Below the pieces are notes generated by a model that had not been told where the DNA came from, did no database searches, and saw nothing but the letters and a program-made list of their open reading frames with translations. Source: Streptosporangium roseum DSM 43021 (lineage in GTDB: Bacteria > Actinomycetota > Actinomycetes > Streptosporangiales > Streptosporangiaceae). From it: a stretch of DNA of 64,000 nt. Positions 60,432-64,000 of this stretch are shown here, in pieces; the first letter of the stretch is position 1, and each line of letters opens with the position of its first letter. The DNA lies in contig NC_013595.1 in NCBI RefSeq assembly GCF_000024865.1, positions 4,960,001 through 5,024,000 of the forward strand, in the 5' to 3' direction. The position numbers and the translations under genes were made by a program.

Positions 60432-60906
60432 GTGCCTACGCGAATCACCGCGCCCGCCCTCGGCGAGACCTTCAACGGCAGGCTCGTTCTTGACCCGGTG
60501 ACGCGCTCGCCCGCCGCGGGTGAGCGCACGGGGATCATCGGTGAGAACGGATCCGGCAGGACCATCCTGCTGCGCCTGCTCGCCGGGGGTGAACGGTCCG
60601 ATCAGGGAGAGGTCGTCGTCCACGCCGACGGCGGCGCCGGCTGTCTCGCCCAGGACGGGCGGCTGCCGCCGTATGCGACCGTCCAGGAGGTTGTCCGGCG
60701 GAGAGCGGGCCCGGTCGTGGCCGGCGGCCGCCCCGGAGGTGCTGCTGCTGGACGACCCGGCCAACGATCTCGGCGAGAGCGCCCCGAGCCGGCTGGAGGA
60801 ACACCTGCGCACCCGGCCGGGCACCGCGGTGGCGGTCTCCCGCGACCGGGTCTCCCTCGGACGCGCCGCCACCGGCAGGAGTTTTCCAGGTCACACCGCG
60901 CTCTGA
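60432..60906 (+). pseudogene. Antibiotic-resistance-type ABC-F gene, gutted
   Basis: The frame from a GTG at 60432 encodes an ABC-F N-terminus ('AGERTGIIGENGSG' then 'LLRLLAGG'), but the Walker A lysine is Arg (GSGRT). After 'TVQEVV' the likeness jumps, with a frame change, to a signature and Walker B: 'LSGGERARSW' and 'EVLLLDDPANDLGESA', then a C-terminus. A full ABC-F protein has two ATPase domains and about 540 aa; here only about 150 codons remain. Both breakpoints contain TGTCCGGCGG, so deletion between short direct repeats is likely. Confidence 0.78.
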
Positions 60907-60919
60907 GAGGAAACGATTC

Positions 60920-61570
60920 TTGAAGTCACATGTTCCCGCCGACCCGACCGTGGTGCATCCGATGCCCGAGCAGCCGCGGGTGGTGCTGCTGAAGCCGCTG
61001 GTCACCTCTCCGCTGATCGAGGTCGGGGAGTTCACCTACTATGACGACCCGGATGATCCGACCGCCTTCGAGACCCGCAACGTCCTGTATCACTACGGGC
61101 CGGAAAAGCTGGTCATCGGGAAGTTCTGCGCGCTGGGCGAGGGGGTGCGGTTCATCATGAACGGCGCCAACCACCGCATGGACGGCCCCTCGACCTTCCC
61201 GTTCCCGATCATGGGCGGTTCCTGGGCCGAGCACTTCGATCTCATCGCCGCTCTGCCCGGTCGGGGTGACACCGTGGTGGGCCATGACGTCTGGTTCGGG
61301 TACCGGTCCATGGTGATGCCCGGAGTCCGCATCGGTGATGGTGCGATCATCGCTTCCGGTTCCGTCGTCGTCGACGATGTCCCCGCCTACGGCATCGTCG
61401 GCGGCAACCCGGCCAAGCTCATCCGCCGTCGCCACAGCGACGAGGACATCGTCCGCCTTCTGGCCCTGGCCTGGTGGGACTGGCCGCTGCAGCACATCAC
61501 CGAGCACATCCGCACGATCATGTCCGGCAGCGTCGACGACCTAGAGGCCGCGGCACCGGGGCGGCGGTAG
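60920..61570 (+). CDS. vat: Vat/CatB-type xenobiotic acetyltransferase
   Basis: 216 aa with a left-handed beta-helix. 'LVIGKFCALGEGVRFIMNGA' and 'NHRMDGPSTFPF' contain the catalytic His and are near-signature for streptogramin A acetyltransferases; 'GDTVVGHDVWFGYRSMVMPG' and 'IIASGSVVVDDVPAYGIVGG' are the hexapeptide coils. It transfers acetyl from acetyl-CoA to a hydroxyl on its substrate; streptogramin A is likely by family, not shown. The start is TTG at 60920 with AGAGGA upstream. It follows the gutted ABC-F gene by 13 bp. Confidence 0.9.
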   Translation: MKSHVPADPTVVHPMPEQPRVVLLKPLVTSPLIEVGEFTYYDDPDDPTAFETRNVLYHYGPEKLVIGKFCALGEGVRFIMNGANHRMDGPSTFPFPIMGGSWAEHFDLIAALPGRGDTVVGHDVWFGYRSMVMPGVRIGDGAIIASGSVVVDDVPAYGIVGGNPAKLIRRRHSDEDIVRLLALAWWDWPLQHITEHIRTIMSGSVDDLEAAAPGRR

Positions 61571-61819
61571 CGGCACGCCGGGGCCCGCCGCCCGTGAGAG
61601 CGGCGGGTCGTCAAGCGGCTCCGCCGGCCCGGAGATCCTCTGAACGTGCCGGGGCGGTGCCGGAGCTCGTCGCCGATCAGCTCGGCGTCGGCCAGGTCTG
61701 TGCGCCGGAGGCTTGGCGTTGAACGCGGTCATCTGGCGGAGCAGCCTGTACGCGAATTCGAATCCACGGCACTTCGGCCTGTGGCACAAGGGTGCAACGT
61801 GCTTGAACGCGATCAACGA

Positions 61820-62428
61820 TCAGGTGACGGGGCTCGGCGGCGCGGCGGGAAGGACGCAGCACAGGGCGTGGCGCAGGGTGGTGGCGAAGGAGGCGGTGTT
61901 GCCGGGCTCCAGCCAGCGCCGTCCCGCCACGCGGATGGCGCCGGCGACGGCGGCCGCCATGACGGCGGGGAACAGGTCGCGTCCGAGGTCGGTGCCGGTG
62001 CGCGCCGCGATCGCCTCGGCGAGCGGGCCCTCCGCCATGGTGAACGCCTTCAGCGCCTCGCCCTCCAGCTCGGGTGTCGACATGATCATGCGTAGGCCGG
62101 CCTTGTCGGGCTCGGGGCTGGTGTAGAGCTCGATTACGGCGGCGATGACGGCCTGGTCGAGCGGCTCGTCGTCGGGCCGGGAGCGCAGCGCCTGTCCCAC
62201 CTTCCTGGACCGGTCGGCCTGAAAGGAGCAGATCGCCTCCTCCCTGCTGGAGAAGTAGTTGTTGTAGGTGCGGGGCGAGACGCCCGCGGTCGTGGCGATG
62301 TCGTGGACGCGCACGAGGGCCAGCCCGTTGGGCCCCAGCTCGATGGCCAGCCGTAGCGCGGCGTCGCCGATCGCCATGCGGGTGGCCTGCTTGTTGCGCG
62401 TCCGGAGGTCCGGCGCGTCGTCGTTCAT
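61820..62428 (-). CDS. TetR-family regulator
   Basis: 202 aa. 'TRMAIGDAALRLAIELGPNG' precedes the helix-turn-helix 'VHDIATTAGVSPRTYNNYF'. The C-terminus matches no ligand class that I recognise. It is divergent from groEL; two palindromes lie directly before it. The 249-base gap on its other side (61571-61819) shows no gene. Confidence 0.9.
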   Translation of the reverse strand: MNDDAPDLRTRNKQATRMAIGDAALRLAIELGPNGLALVRVHDIATTAGVSPRTYNNYFSSREEAICSFQADRSRKVGQALRSRPDDEPLDQAVIAAVIELYTSPEPDKAGLRMIMSTPELEGEALKAFTMAEGPLAEAIAARTGTDLGRDLFPAVMAAAVAGAIRVAGRRWLEPGNTASFATTLRHALCCVLPAAPPSPVT

Positions 62429-62446
62429 GGGCTGATCCTATCCGAC

Positions 62447-62479
62447 AGTGCGTGCGGCGCACTATATGCGTGTCACGCA
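62447..62479. promoter_or_regulatory. Two adjacent palindromes before the TetR gene
   Basis: AGTGCG-N5-CGCACT (62447-62463) and TGCGTG-T-CACGCA (62467-62479) are both perfect. They share the half-site sequence GTGCG/GCGTG and are spaced to bind the TetR dimer twice. Confidence 0.6.
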
Positions 62480-62505
62480 ATTTCTGTGTAGAGTGCGGGA
62501 CATGG

Positions 62506-62532
62506 CTGGCACTCACAGTTGAAGAGTGCCAG
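62506..62532. promoter_or_regulatory. CIRCE element (HrcA operator)
   Basis: CTGGCACTC-N9-GAGTGCCAG with perfect nine-base arms matches the CIRCE plan (GCACTC-N9-GAGTGC). It lies 164 bases before the groEL start, so groEL is HrcA-repressed and heat-induced. Confidence 0.9.
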
Positions 62533-62695
62533 TCACCAGGTGTGTGCCGGGGCGGCGAGGTCCGCGGGCAGGCCGACCGCCTGCCCGCGGGGCCGTCCGT
62601 CGCGGGCGTCGTCCCGGACGCTCCCGTCAAGAGACGACCCCTACCAACAGACGGCTGCCATCAGAGAGCCGCCATCATCGAGAGCAGGAGTGGTA

Positions 62696-64000
<1,305 letters not shown>

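Noticed and set aside
61745..61765. TTCGAATCC, reminiscent of a tRNA T-loop
   Set aside because: No acceptor, D or anticodon stem could be built around it, and no CCA-adjacent end fits.

Overview
The window is very GC-rich and holds AfsR/SARP-type and AraC regulators, many TetR and MarR regulators, an Rv2578c-type radical SAM protein and a free-standing groEL under a CIRCE element. This points to a soil or sediment filamentous actinomycete; Streptosporangiaceae or a near relative is my best guess, from gene content only. I saw no rRNA, tRNA, insertion sequence or CRISPR array. All coordinates and motifs were read by eye, without database searches.

Region 1 (1-11.6 kb) is an accessory-looking block. 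It carries an XRE regulator, two tyrosine recombinases, an AraC regulator, two small membrane proteins with ribosomal L7/L12-like repeats, an orphan Vsr endonuclease, a sigma factor translationally coupled to an O6-alkylguanine methyltransferase, a lethal-factor-like zinc protease, and DUF952 plus aminotransferase genes. At about 6.15-7.3 kb lies a 1.2-kb gene-free gap with long inverted repeats. On its left the + strand is rich in C and A; on its right it is rich in G and T.

Region 2 (11.6-28.4 kb) holds an M28 peptidase, a GNAT acetyltransferase, two MarR paralogues with related palindromic operators, a SARP regulator, two flavin monooxygenases, a CPBP protease/histidine kinase/response regulator operon, a secreted AttH/CrtC-like protein probably controlled by a MarR protein, and decayed genes (alpha/beta hydrolase, TetX-like monooxygenase, SGNH hydrolase).

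Region 3 (28.6-38.3 kb) has a divergent pair for extracellular glycan breakdown (beta-helix/PDZ protein and GH29 fucosidase), a TetR/SMR efflux pair with a clear operator, a radical SAM protein and an L,D-transpeptidase lipoprotein.

Region 4 (38.6-49.5 kb) contains the most interesting operon: a PAS-GAF-PP2C phosphatase, a cobalamin-binding protein with the CarH-type W-x9-EH signature, and a STAS anti-anti-sigma factor. It reads as a B12-based, possibly light-responsive, partner-switching pathway. Next come a PEP-mutase-like enzyme with a gutted P450 and an ArsR-like regulator, RecD2, a lipoprotein, a divergent copper-amine-oxidase-like protein and a MarR regulator.

Region 5 (49.7-64 kb) has a ketoacyl synthase, YCII and DHFR-like genes separated by overlapping hairpins, a saccharopine-dehydrogenase-like/GlxA divergent pair, an arsenic operon (arsR-acr3-arsC), a second ArsR with an MFS pump, a TetR with twin operators, an antibiotic-resistance-like cluster (TetR, gutted ABC-F gene, Vat-type acetyltransferase), a last TetR and the 5' part of groEL. 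Several dead genes have lost their middle while keeping both ends.
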